Of a DNA stretch of 64,000 nt, positions 12,727 through 22,809 are shown in pieces. Position numbers and translations under genes: made by a program. The stretch spans positions 1 to 64,000 of the forward strand of contig JAKOON010000144.1 of NCBI GenBank assembly GCA_022577435.1. Reading direction: 5' to 3'. The notes beneath the pieces are model-generated. The model made no database searches. It was not told the DNA's origin and saw only the letters and a program-made list of their open reading frames with translations. The number at the start of each line of letters is the position of its first letter. Within the stretch, counting starts at the first letter, position 1. Origin of the DNA: Embiotoca jacksoni (lineage: Eukaryota; Chordata; Actinopteri; Embiotocidae).

Positions 12727-14000
12727 CCTGCGGCAAAGAGCATGAAGGCGACGGGCGCGTAGAAGCGTCGCCTCGTGCCGATGCACACGGCGACCAGGGC
12801 GACCAGGAACGACATCAGCACCAGGGCTCCGCCCCCTAGCAACAGGGCCAGCGTAGCAACCTGCCAGTCTGGGAAAAGGAGAGGTCGGAGGGGTGGGGTG
12901 GTGGTGGTGGGGGGAAGGAGGAAGAAGAAAGTTGCGTAAACAGTTAAGAGTTGCATTTATGAAAGAATGTGAGAAAGTACAAAGAGGGCGGAGCCACGAA
13001 GCAGGAGGGCGGAGCCACAAGTACCCTGGAGGTGGATATAGTAAATAAGGAAAGTAGAAAAGTAAAAAAGAAAGAAAAAGACACTTTAAGTGGAGGAAGG
13101 AAATGGAAGGCAGAGGAGAAATTAAGACAATAAAGGTGATGAAATACAGAAAAAGATATGAGAAAGATAAATGAGGATGGAGGTGAAGAAAGTGGCTGAG
13201 CAACACTGGAAGACAAACAGAAGGAAAGACAGAATTCAGTAAATTATAAAAAAATAAAAAATAAAGGAGGAGGCGGGGAATACGAGGAACGGGAAGAAAA
13301 AAAAGTAGGAAATAAAGGAAGGAAAGTATTGAAAGGGCAAAAAAAACTAGTAAGAAAGAAAAGGATGAAAAGGGAAAGAAAGAAAGAAAGAAAGAAATGA
13401 GGAAGTTAGCGATTGGCAATGGAGGGAAGGTTAAAAAAAAAAAGAAGGATGAGGAAGGAAGGGAGAGGAAATGAAGTCGGGGGAAGAAGAGACTGTCTGT
13501 GTTAAAACTGTCTGATGAAGTAAGAAAAGAAAAGAAAGTGAACGGAAGAGAAAAAAAACAAAAACGAGGAGGAAATAAAGACGAACGAACGAGCGTAGAA
13601 ACACAAAAGGGAGTCGAGGAACAAAAGGAGGGAACTGAGAAATGAAGGAGGGGATGGGAGGGGATGGGCGAGTGAAAGTGAGATGAAGAGAGGAGCGACG
13701 AGTCGGCGATAATAATAAAAAAAAATAAAACGTGCAAGCGGAGACGCGCCCGACGTGACGTTACAAGGACAGAGAGAGGGCAGCATGAAAAGAAAACGCC
13801 AGGGGGATAAAAAAAAAAAAAAAAAAAAAGGGGGCGAAGAGGAGGAGGAGGAGGAGGAGGAAGAGGAGGAGAAGAGGGAGGGGGAGGAGGACGGGGGGTG
13901 CTGAGTGAAAGTAATGAAGAGAGAGAGCACTTAGTGTACCTGAGCTGACAAAAAGCCTCGGCTAAAGAGCTTTACTGGCATGTTATCAAAAATCTGTCTG

Positions 14001-14052
<52 letters not shown>

Positions 14053-15822
14053 GGAGCACTGTGGCACACACACCCTCACATACAGAGACACACCCTTTTT
14101 TTTGGTCCTTTTCCTACTTGGTGCTGCAGCCTACAGACAAAGTTAAAACAGCCAGCTGCGTTTTTTGTTTTTTTCAAAAATCAATTAATCCTCCCGATTT
14201 ATTTTGGTAACTGTGACACGTGGGTGTTTTATTTTGAAAATCGGACCGGGTTTCTCTTTTGTTTTCTTCCTTTCGGCAAAAAATAAATAAAAAATGACAC
14301 CGACGCGACGTCCCTTCCCGAGCGGACCGACGGGTGTTTTGGCGGCGGCGGGCACCGCCTGATAAACGATTCCAAAAAAGAAAAAAAATGGCACCCAAAA
14401 ATAAGACATAAAAGCGAGATGCGTGGGAGGGAGGAAATAAATCATGACGCATACGAAACGTGTACTTCCACTTCCACCAGAGGGACGGGTAAACAGCAGC
14501 AGATGACGGTTGAGTGCCTGGTTTTTTTTTGGGGGGGGGGGAATCCCTACACGAATGCTTGCGTTCGGATTGTCCGCCGTGGACGAGCAACCAATCAGAA
14601 TTGATTATGTCCGCTGTCGTCTCGTTTGTTTTTGTTTTTTTTGCGGGTGGGGGGGTGGGGGGTTTCGTTTGATTGACAGGTCCCATGGCGCGGTCAGGTT
14701 GCGCGGCCAATCGGCGGGCGGGGACGTAGGATCGAGCTAGATCCACCGCTAAGCTCCTCCCCCTCCCGGCTCGTCCAAATATGGTCGCTTTCCTGTCGGA
14801 ACCGCTTCGAACTAGCGAAGGTGGCCGCGCCGGGACGAAATCAGGACTCGGAGGCTTCGAGTCCTGATTTCGACTCTCCCGCCCCCCCACCCCCCCGCCT
14901 CCCCATCCCCCTCCTCTCCACCCACCCACCCACGAGTGGACGCAGCGCTCACAGCCAATCAGATGTGAGGCTGTCAAAACGCCGCAAGTACAAATAGACA
15001 CGTGAAATAAAATGAATGTGGATTCCTCGAGGACGTACAGTGAATCTTAGAAGGCAAAAAAGAAAAAATAAGAAAAAAAGAAAAGAAAAGGAAACCGAGG
15101 CAGATTTAAGCAGATCTATTTTCAGTTTTTTTGTTTTTTGTTTTTTTTTATCTTACAGCTGTGAAAGTTCACGTCAACACGGGCGTTTCTCAAATTCACC
15201 GCTCGAGCGTGGCAAAACCGCTCAACGAGAGACGGACGGCGGGAGGAGAGAGATAAGGAGAGACGAGGGAGGCGCAGACGGGAGGTGAAGAGATGAGATG
15301 CAGAGAGGTGGGACGGCGGGAGGGAGGAAATTAAAGATGAGAGGGAACGAGGAAGCGGCGAGGGGAGGAAACTGGAGCACGACTGATGATGGATCTAAGT
15401 GACGATCTGAAACTGGGTTGTTTTTTATTCCAGCTGAACTAACAGCGATTTAGATTTAATATAAGTTTCCTGGAAACGGGACTTCCATATATTCATTTAA
15501 AAAAAAAAAAAAAAAATTATTCTTTGGCTTTAATTCACCAATTTAAATAGAACGAGAAAAATCGAACACCGAGGCAATTCTGTTCCCACAGAAGTTGCCG
15601 CATCGGAATGAAGGATGATTATTATTCAAATAAATTCAAAGAGCCGCGTTCAGGAAAGGAAAAATAGTTCTGAAGATACGTTTTGCTCTCGAAGAAAAAA
15701 AAAAAGTCGAGAATAAAGTTCAAATTATATTTCCAGAATATCGTTGCCGGTCTGTGAATATGCAAATCAAGCTAACGTCAAGCCCAGTCATTTTATTTTT
15801 AACGATGCATCTTCCTTATTCC

Positions 15823-15906
<84 letters not shown>

Positions 15907-16174
15907 CGACGTCAGGAGACACTGGAGAGAAGCTGGAATCAAAACTAATAATCATAATAATCTTTTTTTTATTCCTGGTTTTAAACCTTTTATTCCATCA
16001 AATATCAATTTAACGAGCGAATTCTCAACAGCTGAAAAAAACCCGCCTGCGTCTGAATGGACTTTGGCGGATGAAGAGGTTTCAATAAAATCAATGAAGG
16101 AATTCATAAGAAAGAAAAAAAAACAAAAAAGGGGGGGGGGAAACACCGACTGTATTTAAGTCATTTATAAATAG

Positions 16175-16230
<56 letters not shown>

Positions 16231-18018
16231 TTTCGGGGTATGGTGGGTCTGGTTCCCGGACTATCCCCCCCCCCCCCACCACCCCCCACCCCAGAACGCC
16301 ACATGGTTTCCCGGTTCTCCCTCCGTTCATCAGAAGCTACAAATAGAACGGGGGAGGGAGGGTGAGTGTGCGGTGAAATTACCCCCCCCCCCCACCCCCC
16401 CCAGAAAAATGGAGGAGAGGAAGGAAGGAGTAAAGATGAAGCAAAAGAAAAAGAAAGAGGGGAATTGAGAAACAGACAATTAATAAAAAAATAAATAAAT
16501 AAATAAATAAAATGTAAAAAGCCGGCTGAAAGGAAAGAACGGATCGATCGGGGCTGATGGAGAAAGATGAGAAGGGCGGCGAGCGAGGAGGAAACGCTCG
16601 CGGGAGGTTTTTTAGGTCTTCACTGGATCGGAGGGTCAGAAACACGCTCGGACTTTTTCGGGTAGACGTTAAAAAAATTGTTTTTTTAAAACGTGGCTGT
16701 TTTGTGAAGAATCTCACGGCGAGCTTCCCTCAAGGTCGTCTGGAGGACGAAGTCGCCGGAAGCAAACAAATCAAAACAACAACAACAACAAAAAGCGCAT
16801 CTTTAGTTCTCGGCAGTTTATTACTGTGGTGTTTTTTAGTTGTTGTTGTTTTTTTTTTTTTTTTTAATAATTTGAAGGTGAAATATTTTGTGAAAAAAAA
16901 TGAAAATCTGATGTTCTTGTAAACGCGACATCTCACCAATGCCGTGAGAGGGGGGGGGAGGTCAAAGGTCAACGCGGCCTCAACCCCACACATTCGCGTG
17001 AACGCGGGCGTCTCGGAAACGCCCGGATGGCATTTCCGCTAATTTGACGCGACCGTTCACTCCGGCCTCGAGGATGAACTGAGCTTTGACCCCTGACCGC
17101 CGTTTGTCGGTCAAAGGTCAAAGGTCAAGGTCACCCGTTGACCTCACGTCCCTCTCAGCCGTCCGTCCCGTTCTCGTGACCGCGGCATCTTGACAACGCC
17201 CGATGGGAATTGTCTTCAAACTTGGCAGCAACATTCACTCGGCGCCGACGATGAGCTCGTGAGATTTCGGCGGTCAGGGGTCAAAGGTCAGTCACCGTCC
17301 AATCACGTCGGCCAACGCCCGTGGGCGCGATATTTCAGGAACGGCGGGAGGGAATTTCTTCAAATTTGTCGCAAGTGTTCAATTTAACTTGAGGACGAAC
17401 TGAGAAGAGTTTTGGCGGTCAGAGGTCAAAGGTCGCTATGAGCTCACATCCGTTTCCCAACTACGAACGCGATGTCTCAGGACAAAACATCCAACTTGAG
17501 CGGCCAGCGAATTGTTATTTTTGTTTCTTTCGGGGGCGGCGGGAGGTCTTAAAAAGAACCCATCGTCTACGTCCGTTAGGATGTAGCTGAACGGAGCGAG
17601 GCCAGATCCTAATTATTCACTCGGAGGATTTAAGTTTTGAGAACATCAGAGCAGGTTGAATCGAGCATTTTTCACCGTAAAGACGATCGTCGGAGTGAAT
17701 GAAAACTAAAATGAGCTGAATTAACCTCGCTGGAAACGAGCCGAGGAAGTCGAGAGTAATTTATTTTTTTAAAGATCAATGTGTGTGCAGCGGCAAGGCT
17801 CTCACACACACACACACACACCTACACACATTCAAGCTGCAGACCAGGACTCCCTAATTAGATGTCTTGGTGCAGCGAGTGTGTGTGTGTGTGTGTGTGA
17901 GAACCAAAAAAAAAAAGGTACGGAGATGCAACAACAGAGAAATCAGAGTGTGACATGAAATATTCAGCTGGGCTTCAGAGGAGACTGTCCAGAAATAGGT
18001 CAGCTCGACGTGGTTGGT

Positions 18019-18053
<35 letters not shown>

Positions 18054-19712
18054 GTCACACACACACACACACTAAGTCACACACCAATTTACTAACCTGC
18101 AGACACCCAGGCTCGCCCTTCTGTCACACACACACAAGCAATCATGATCCTATCCCACCCAAAGAGAGGGCAGCAGAGACTTACAGATAGAGAGACAGAC
18201 AGAGAGACAGAGATAGATAGACAGAGAGACAGATAGACAGACAGACAGAGAGAGAGACAGATAGACAGAGATAGATAGACAGAGAGACAGATAGAGTGTG
18301 TAATTACCACCTGTCAGCTCCCACCGTGACACTGGTAGTAAATAAAGCCACTTTTCGCCTGAATTAAAAGTCATGCTAGTTGAACTCCCGTTTCCCTGGA
18401 AACCGATCCACGCAATCTCTCGATCGACCGTCCTCTCTCTTTCTCTCTCTCTCTCCCTCTCTCCCAGGCCAACAACAAACTGCCAGGACCTCTCCACGGG
18501 CGAGACAACAGGGCCAGACAACAACAAAAGATGGTAAACAAAACAAAAAAAAGAGAGAGATAAAAGGATGAAGCGGTGAGCCTCTAAACCTTCCTCCTCT
18601 TCCTCTTCCTCCTCCTCCTCCCGTCGTTGATGACAAATGAATTAATGAGGCGGAGGTAAATGGCAACGCCCGAGAGAGTTGGTGTACTTTCAGCAGGACG
18701 GTTCAGGCACTATTTTGCAGTGTTTATAATCTAGACGGTGATTATTATGGGAAAAAAAAAAAAAGGCTTAAAAATACAGCAGCTTCTTTTCTTTCTTTTT
18801 TTTTTAGCCGGATCTCCCTGAATTGAAAATGTCCAGCGTCGTCAGCGGGAGAAGATTTCTGTTCCCTAAACGACATAAATGGAAACACAGAATGGATTTT
18901 TCAGGGCCGTAACCGTTAAGACTGTGTAAAACGTACCGTTTCTCATGCCCTCATACCACTGTGCAACTTCAGGTTTGTACACCATACAGGGTCTACCGCC
19001 TGCAATGTTCGGGTGCGCACGTGTTACTGATGGAGAGGAACAGGTCGCCGCACCCCCCCCCCCCCCCCCAAAAAAAAAACATCAGTGACAATGACACCAA
19101 GGTCAGAGAAACAAAGTTGCACGACAAACCGGGCAGGTGTGCAGACCTGTGTTTGGACGAGCTGGGTGACTCGATCAGATTTTTGGAGCCGACCTCTGGT
19201 GGCACTCGGCGGTACTGCAGCTTCCGCATCGGTCTCGTTTTTTTTTTTTCAGAGCCGGAAGCTACGAACTTTTATAGACAGTCTGTGTTTGCAGTCTCTG
19301 CTGCCCCCCCCCCACGTGCCACCCCCTCCCCCCAAAAAAATATATATATTTTTTTTTATTTTTTTTATATATATATATATATATAAAATAATAAAATCAG
19401 TTCTTGTTTGTTAAAACCATAATCATGGTTAATTTATCTTCTCCTGATTAAATAGTGGGAAAAGGCGGCTCCTCTCCTCTTACCTGCGCCCAGCGTGCTG
19501 TTGCACTGCCAGCTCTCGGTGCTCGCGGGCTTCCAGCAGGACTCCCACAGGGACAGGTAGTACTGGTCGTCGGCGGTCACCCACGCCGGACTCATCACGG
19601 CTCCCACGTCCAGGCAGAGCGCCAGGAAGACGCACACCAGCCCGACGAGCTTCAGCGGCGTGAGCGGGGAGCCGCGCGCCGACTCCTCCGTCTCGGTGAT
19701 GGCGGAGGACAT
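9568..19712 (-). CDS. tmem47: Transmembrane protein 47 (complete, three coding exons)
   Basis: Coding exons, in order: 19712-19484, 12868-12728 and 9746-9568. They join in phase to 182 residues (human TMEM47 has 181). TMEM47 is a four-pass PMP22/claudin-superfamily protein of cell junctions, reported to influence junction assembly. Exon 1 holds the N-terminus MSSAITETEESARGSP, the first membrane segment (LKLVGLVCVFLALCLD) and the extracellular WVTADDQYYLSLWESCW motif typical of the family. Exon 2 starts DWQVATLALLLGG and gives the second membrane segment plus the GTRRRFY loop. Exon 3 gives the third and fourth segments, with YHEFNWGYGLAWG and the C-terminus LYCLNPKNYEEFY. Donors are GTAAGA and GTCACA; acceptors are canonical. 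The start codon has G at -3 and matches the family start. An in-frame ATG 83 codons upstream is discussed in the findings. No disruption is seen. Confidence 0.97.
9777..10215. repeat. Minisatellite, 46-bp unit, about 9.5 copies
   Basis: Tandem units containing CCTCCAACAG, AGGAAGGAAAAACTCCCTTT and AACAGGAAGTAAAA, with a few substitutions between copies. It begins only about 30 bp from the acceptor of tmem47 exon 3, inside intron 2. On the minus strand the unit contains TTCCTGTTAAAAGGGAGTTT, related to the array at 23180-23690. Confidence 0.95.
12409..12478. repeat. (TG)n microsatellite
   Basis: About 70 bases of TG within tmem47 intron 2. Confidence 0.97.
12664..12726. repeat. (TG)n microsatellite abutting the tmem47 exon 2 donor
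   Basis: About 62 bases of TG. In the tmem47 transcript it reads (CA)n immediately after the 5' splice site, so the donor sequence itself (GTCACACACA) runs into the array. Confidence 0.97.
12880..13930. repeat. 1-kb polypurine tract
   Basis: The plus strand is overwhelmingly A/G (GGAAG, GAAAGAAAG and GGAGGAGG motifs) with few pyrimidine interruptions. It lies in tmem47 intron 1, so the transcript is pyrimidine-rich. The long Ser/Phe/Leu-rich open frames on the minus strand (up to 371 codons) are artefacts of this composition. Confidence 0.9.
14007..14048. repeat. (AT)n microsatellite
   Basis: About 21 AT units in tmem47 intron 1. Confidence 0.95.
14665..14805 (-). repeat. Dispersed repeat family D, partial copy, inverted
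   Basis: Reads GATTGACAGG, then CCAATCGG...GGGCGGGGACGTAG, then TCGTCCAAATATGGTCGCTT. The same blocks in the same order occur at 20325-20590 and, in the opposite orientation, at 32740-33125. Confidence 0.7.
15826..15904. repeat. (CA)n microsatellite
   Basis: About 79 bases of uninterrupted CA, one of the longest arrays in the window. Confidence 0.97.
16177..16228. repeat. (TG)n microsatellite
   Basis: About 52 bases of TG in tmem47 intron 1. Confidence 0.97.
16958..17480. repeat. Divergent tandem repeat with AGGTCAAAGGTCA cores, about 150-bp unit
   Basis: Four diverged units in tmem47 intron 1. Each pairs AGGTCAAAGGTCA with a block like GATATTTCAGGAAC and TTCAAATTTG. Cores lie near 16960, 17105-17130, 17280 and 17424. 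The same consensus recurs at 37915-38222 and 39665-39775, and resembles a tandem repeat common in teleost genomes (from memory). Confidence 0.8.
17481..19483 (-). other. tmem47: tmem47 intron 1, right part
   Basis: No exon is supported. Contains CA/TG arrays at 17800-17900 and 18022-18074, the GACA/GATA array at 18180-18297, CT-rich DNA at 18420-18470, a fragment of dispersed repeat family D at 19182-19230, and AT-rich DNA near 19338-19390. Confidence 0.6.
18180..18297. repeat. Mixed (GACA)n/(GATA)n tetranucleotide array
   Basis: About 118 bases of interspersed GACA, GATA and GAGA units, in tmem47 intron 1. Confidence 0.95.
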
Positions 19713-19990
19713 GGCGCGGGGAAAGGGAGTTGGGAGTTGGGAGAGGGGTGGTTGGGGAGGAGTGGGGAGGGGGGGGGGAAGGCTGAAAGGAGGCGTAAGG
19801 AGTAAGAGTCCGAAACCCGACGGAGGACGAGTGCGTGTCCTCTTCCTCCTGACGCTGCCGGTGGTGGTGCTGCCGGTGGTGGTGCTGCCGGTGCCGCCGC
19901 AGCCGCCTGCGTTGCGCGCTGGACGGACGCTGCGCCTGTGGGCACCGCTGCCGCCGCGCACCGGAGGTCTCCGCCGTTTACAGCGGTGAC
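19713..19990 (-). promoter_or_regulatory. tmem47: tmem47 5' UTR/promoter, CpG-rich
   Basis: Directly upstream of the tmem47 start codon. The segment 19850-19990 is dense in CpG and contains two copies of a GCCGGTGGTGGTGCT unit. It stays open in the tmem47 frame back to an ATG at 19959-19961. The promoter assignment rests on position and composition. Confidence 0.5.
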
Positions 19991-20031
19991 GTCAAGGCTC
20001 GGAGGGATCAGCAGGTGCTACAGGGTCCTAG

Positions 20032-20065
<34 letters not shown>

Positions 20066-20324
20066 CCCTCTTGTTATGGCTGTAAAGCATGGTGTAAAAT
20101 ACTTCCAAACGTGTCGCCTACTCATGAATTCATTTTTAACTCATCCCGGATGTAGTTGCTGTTATTTGTCCAAAAACTCTTGTCAGATGTTTCAGATATT
20201 CAAAAAGAAGAACAAGTCTAAATTTAGTATTTGAAAGCTTTTTCCACTTATTCAATTAAGGGATAATAAATTGACAATAATTTCGATTGAAACAAACAAG
20301 AACTGATTTTTTTAAAATATTTTT

Positions 20325-20590
20325 GGCCACAAGGGGGCAGCAGAGACTGAGCTGCAAACACAGACCGTGTATAAATGTGGACGTACCTTCCGGCTGTGAC
20401 GTTGTTAGCCAAGAAGTCGCTCCTTCTTATCAGTTTTCTGGCTTTCCATCTGAAAATAATCTTGTAATTAATGAGAAAATAAGGCTCAAAAAGCTCGGTT
20501 TTTGTTTGATTGACAGGCCTGTGGTGCAGTCAGGTGGGCGGGACGTAGTGCGGACCGGGTGTCCAATCAGATCGAGGCCACGTTTTCCCA
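20325..20590 (-). repeat. Dispersed repeat family D, near-complete copy
   Basis: In inverted orientation it carries AAGGGGGCAGCAGAG, CGCTCCTTCTTATCAGTTTT, TGAAAATAATCTTGTAATTA, TGATTGACAGGCCTGTGGTG and GGGCGGGACGTAGT in order. The same blocks, reverse complemented, make up 32740-33125. Confidence 0.75.
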
Positions 20591-21963
20591 ACATTACGAG
20601 TTTAATAAAGAACTCAACTCTCGCTGTGTATTTGGAGCACAAAACTAAACCCGTTTACACGTCCAACAGCGATACGAATCATTTGGATTCACGCGTTAAC
20701 GTGAGTTATATTGTTATCTATAACTTAAATGTCTATCTCGAATTAAAAGCTTGCCACGGTTGGCTAACATTAGCCGCCCAAAAAGCTAACACCAGACCAA
20801 AAAGAAAAAAAGAAAATGCTGTAGCCGTTATGGTAGAAACACAAGAGTTTAATGAATGAAACAAGGTTTATTGGTAAAAACCAAACAAAAACAAAATGGT
20901 GGTGATGGTCGGTATCCGGGTGAGGGCGGGGGCTCAGCTTCAGGCTGCAGGCGTAGACAAGGTAAGGCAGGAAATCCTCCGGAGCGGGGTGATCAGCTGA
21001 GCGAGCCGGGGAGGAGCAAGGTGACACCCTGGCCACGCCCACACAGGGGCGGACAGGACGACGACCAAATAAGGACAAACCAGGAGGACAAAGGACGGCG
21101 CGCAGGGAAAAAAGGAATAACCCCGTACAATATATTACTTCTAAACTGTCACTCATGAGTAATGTGTTCGTTTAAAAAAAACTAATAATAAAAAAAACTA
21201 ATAATAATAAATCCCCATGGAAACAAGATAAGTTCTCCCCTCACCAGCCCCCTTCAGGAAAAAAATTATTATTAGAGCAAATATTAAAGAGAAGAGAAGC
21301 GGGAGGTACATGGAGGAATATTATTGTTTCTTCTGCATACTACAAAAAAAAAAATACAAAAAATAAAACGCCAAGAGATGAGACAAGGAGGATAAAACAG
21401 GAGGAAGGTGAGCAGGTTTCGGGGAGGACATCCATATGTTTTATTTGAGAGGAAATAAAAAAAAAAAAAGGAGGGGACGATATATGACGGACGGAGAGTG
21501 AAAAGAGATGAAGGAACATTGTTATTTCTTTTCCCAGCACTGATAAAGATCCTAAAACACCTCAGCAAACAAATCAGATGAAAATCGGGGGGGGAGTTCT
21601 GAAATAGTTCGTCCACATTGAACGTAAATAACTTGTCACTGTTTGGCAGGAATTGATCTCTGGGCCTCGCAAGTCTTTAAAAGAATTTCGATACGTCAGT
21701 GCGTTGATTCAATTAGAAAGTTTTGGGCTTTAACAGTTTTCCATGAACGCTCGTAAATCAGAATCGGCAAAAGTGCTACGTCCCAGTTTCGCTGAGCGTT
21801 TCGTACAAAATTCGGGGTCGCCCGATCGAGGATCACGTCTCAGTCGATGCCCTAAAATTGAGTCAATGACTGATTACAGTGGGCGGGGCTTATTACAACC
21901 AATCGAAACCTCCCCCCCCCCCTTTCCCTCCCTCATTGCTCATGCAATTTGCAGCAGTTTAAG

Positions 21964-22200
21964 TAAATGGTAAATGATCTGAACTTGTATAGTTTTATCA
22001 CCTTTCGGTCTCAAAGCGCTTTAACATGTTTTCCATTCACACACTAATGAGACAGATCACCATGCAAGGCGCTGTCATCAGGAGAACATTCACACACCAT
22101 CGGGAGCAACTTAGGGTCTTGCTCAAGGACTCTTGGGCATGTGGACAGGAGGAGTTGGGGATCGAACCACCAACCTTCTGATTAGTGTTAAGCCTTCCCC
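21964..22200 (+). repeat. Teleost interspersed repeat (AGCGCTTTA type)
   Basis: Blocks such as GTAAATGATCTGAACTTGTA, TCTCAAAGCGCTTTAACATG, CATGCAAGGCGCTG and GGGGATCGAACCACCAACCT match a consensus that I recognise as very common across teleost genomes. The class is uncertain (probably a non-autonomous element), and no coding capacity is seen. Confidence 0.7.
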
Positions 22201-22309
22201 TTTGGTGGTTCTCCTCTGACGCTCGTGTAGAAAGGAACTCTCGAGTCTCTTGTCAGAACGTCTGCGAAGTTAAGAGAGAAGACGGAAAGTCGTGTCACAT
22301 CACATCACT

Positions 22310-22350
22310 TTAAAAAATTTCCCCTCGGGGATTAATAAAGTAACTACCTA
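22310..22350 (+). repeat. Retroposon 3' tail (TTCCCCT...ATTAATAAAGTA)
   Basis: Reads TTTCCCCTCGGGGATTAATA followed by AAGTAACTACC. This is the familiar 3' end of fish non-LTR-type repeats. A second copy lies at 27755-27803. Confidence 0.6.
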
Positions 22351-22534
22351 ACCTAACCACTGAGCTGTAATAAAGCACGTTGTATTGAAAGCCGACGCCA
22401 TAAACCTGACAGGCCACATGTGGGATTCATAAGAGTAGCGGTCAAATGTGCCAGTTGAAGATCAAGATATCAGTTGCTGCATGACGCGGGTGCGAAATCA
22501 GAATTAAAAAAAGACAGGTTTTTTTTTAAGGTCA

Positions 22535-22785
22535 GTGAGTGCGATACCACCGAGTGCCACTAGGGGGCCTCCATAAAAAGCAGCAAAAGACTCTCGTTCA
22601 ACGTCTCAGTTTTTTTCATAATGTCGTCATTCGCTAAAGTCATTCCTTCTTATTAGTCATCTGAAAATAATCCCGTCATCGATTAGATATTCGGCCTCAA
22701 AAATCAGCGACGAATTAGATCGACTCAGATTTACCGCTTCCTCATCCGCACGTCCAAATATGGTCACTTCTGGCTCCAGAATAGC
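22535..22785 (-). repeat. Dispersed repeat family D, copy in inverted orientation
   Basis: Carries GATACCACCGAGTGCCACTA, ATTCCTTCTTATTAGTCATC, TGAAAATAATCCCGTCATCG and GTCCAAATATGGTCACTTCT in the order expected of an inverted copy. Confidence 0.75.
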
Positions 22786-22809
22786 GAGACGGCGACGGCT
22801 ACTTACGAC

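Larger units (their letters stand above)
10216..12727 (-). other. tmem47: Rest of tmem47 intron 2
   Basis: No exon is supported. Contents: an A run of about 33 at 10819-10852, a (CCA)n run at 11130-11157, AT-rich DNA at 11,340-12,130, a (TG)n array at 12409-12478, and a second (TG)n array at 12664-12726 that abuts the exon 2 donor. Confidence 0.6.
14049..16957 (-). other. tmem47: tmem47 intron 1, left-central part
   Basis: No exon is supported. Contains part of a dispersed repeat (14665-14805, inverted), a (CA)n array at 15826-15904 and a (TG)n array at 16177-16228. GA-rich simple DNA lies at 15230-15370 and 16340-16470. Open frames are repeat shadows. Confidence 0.6.
19991..22809. other. 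Intergenic region between tmem47 and the lectin gene
   Basis: No exon is supported. Contents: a (GAAA)n run at 20031-20065, two inverted copies of dispersed repeat family D (20325-20590 and 22535-22785), a possible interspersed element at 20800-21130 (GTTTAATGAATGAAACAAGG, then GC-rich sequence), an AGCGCTTTAACATG-type teleost repeat at 21964-22200, and a retroposon tail at 22310-22350. Confidence 0.6.

Noticed and set aside
12622..13737. A 371-codon open frame on the minus strand
   Set aside because: It lies across the polypurine tract and CA array. The translation is Ser/Phe/Leu/His low complexity, and it overlaps tmem47 exon 2 in the wrong frame.
14174..15001. A 275-codon minus-strand frame in tmem47 intron 1
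   Set aside because: Runs through dispersed repeat D and simple repeats. No family motifs, no splice-phase fit.
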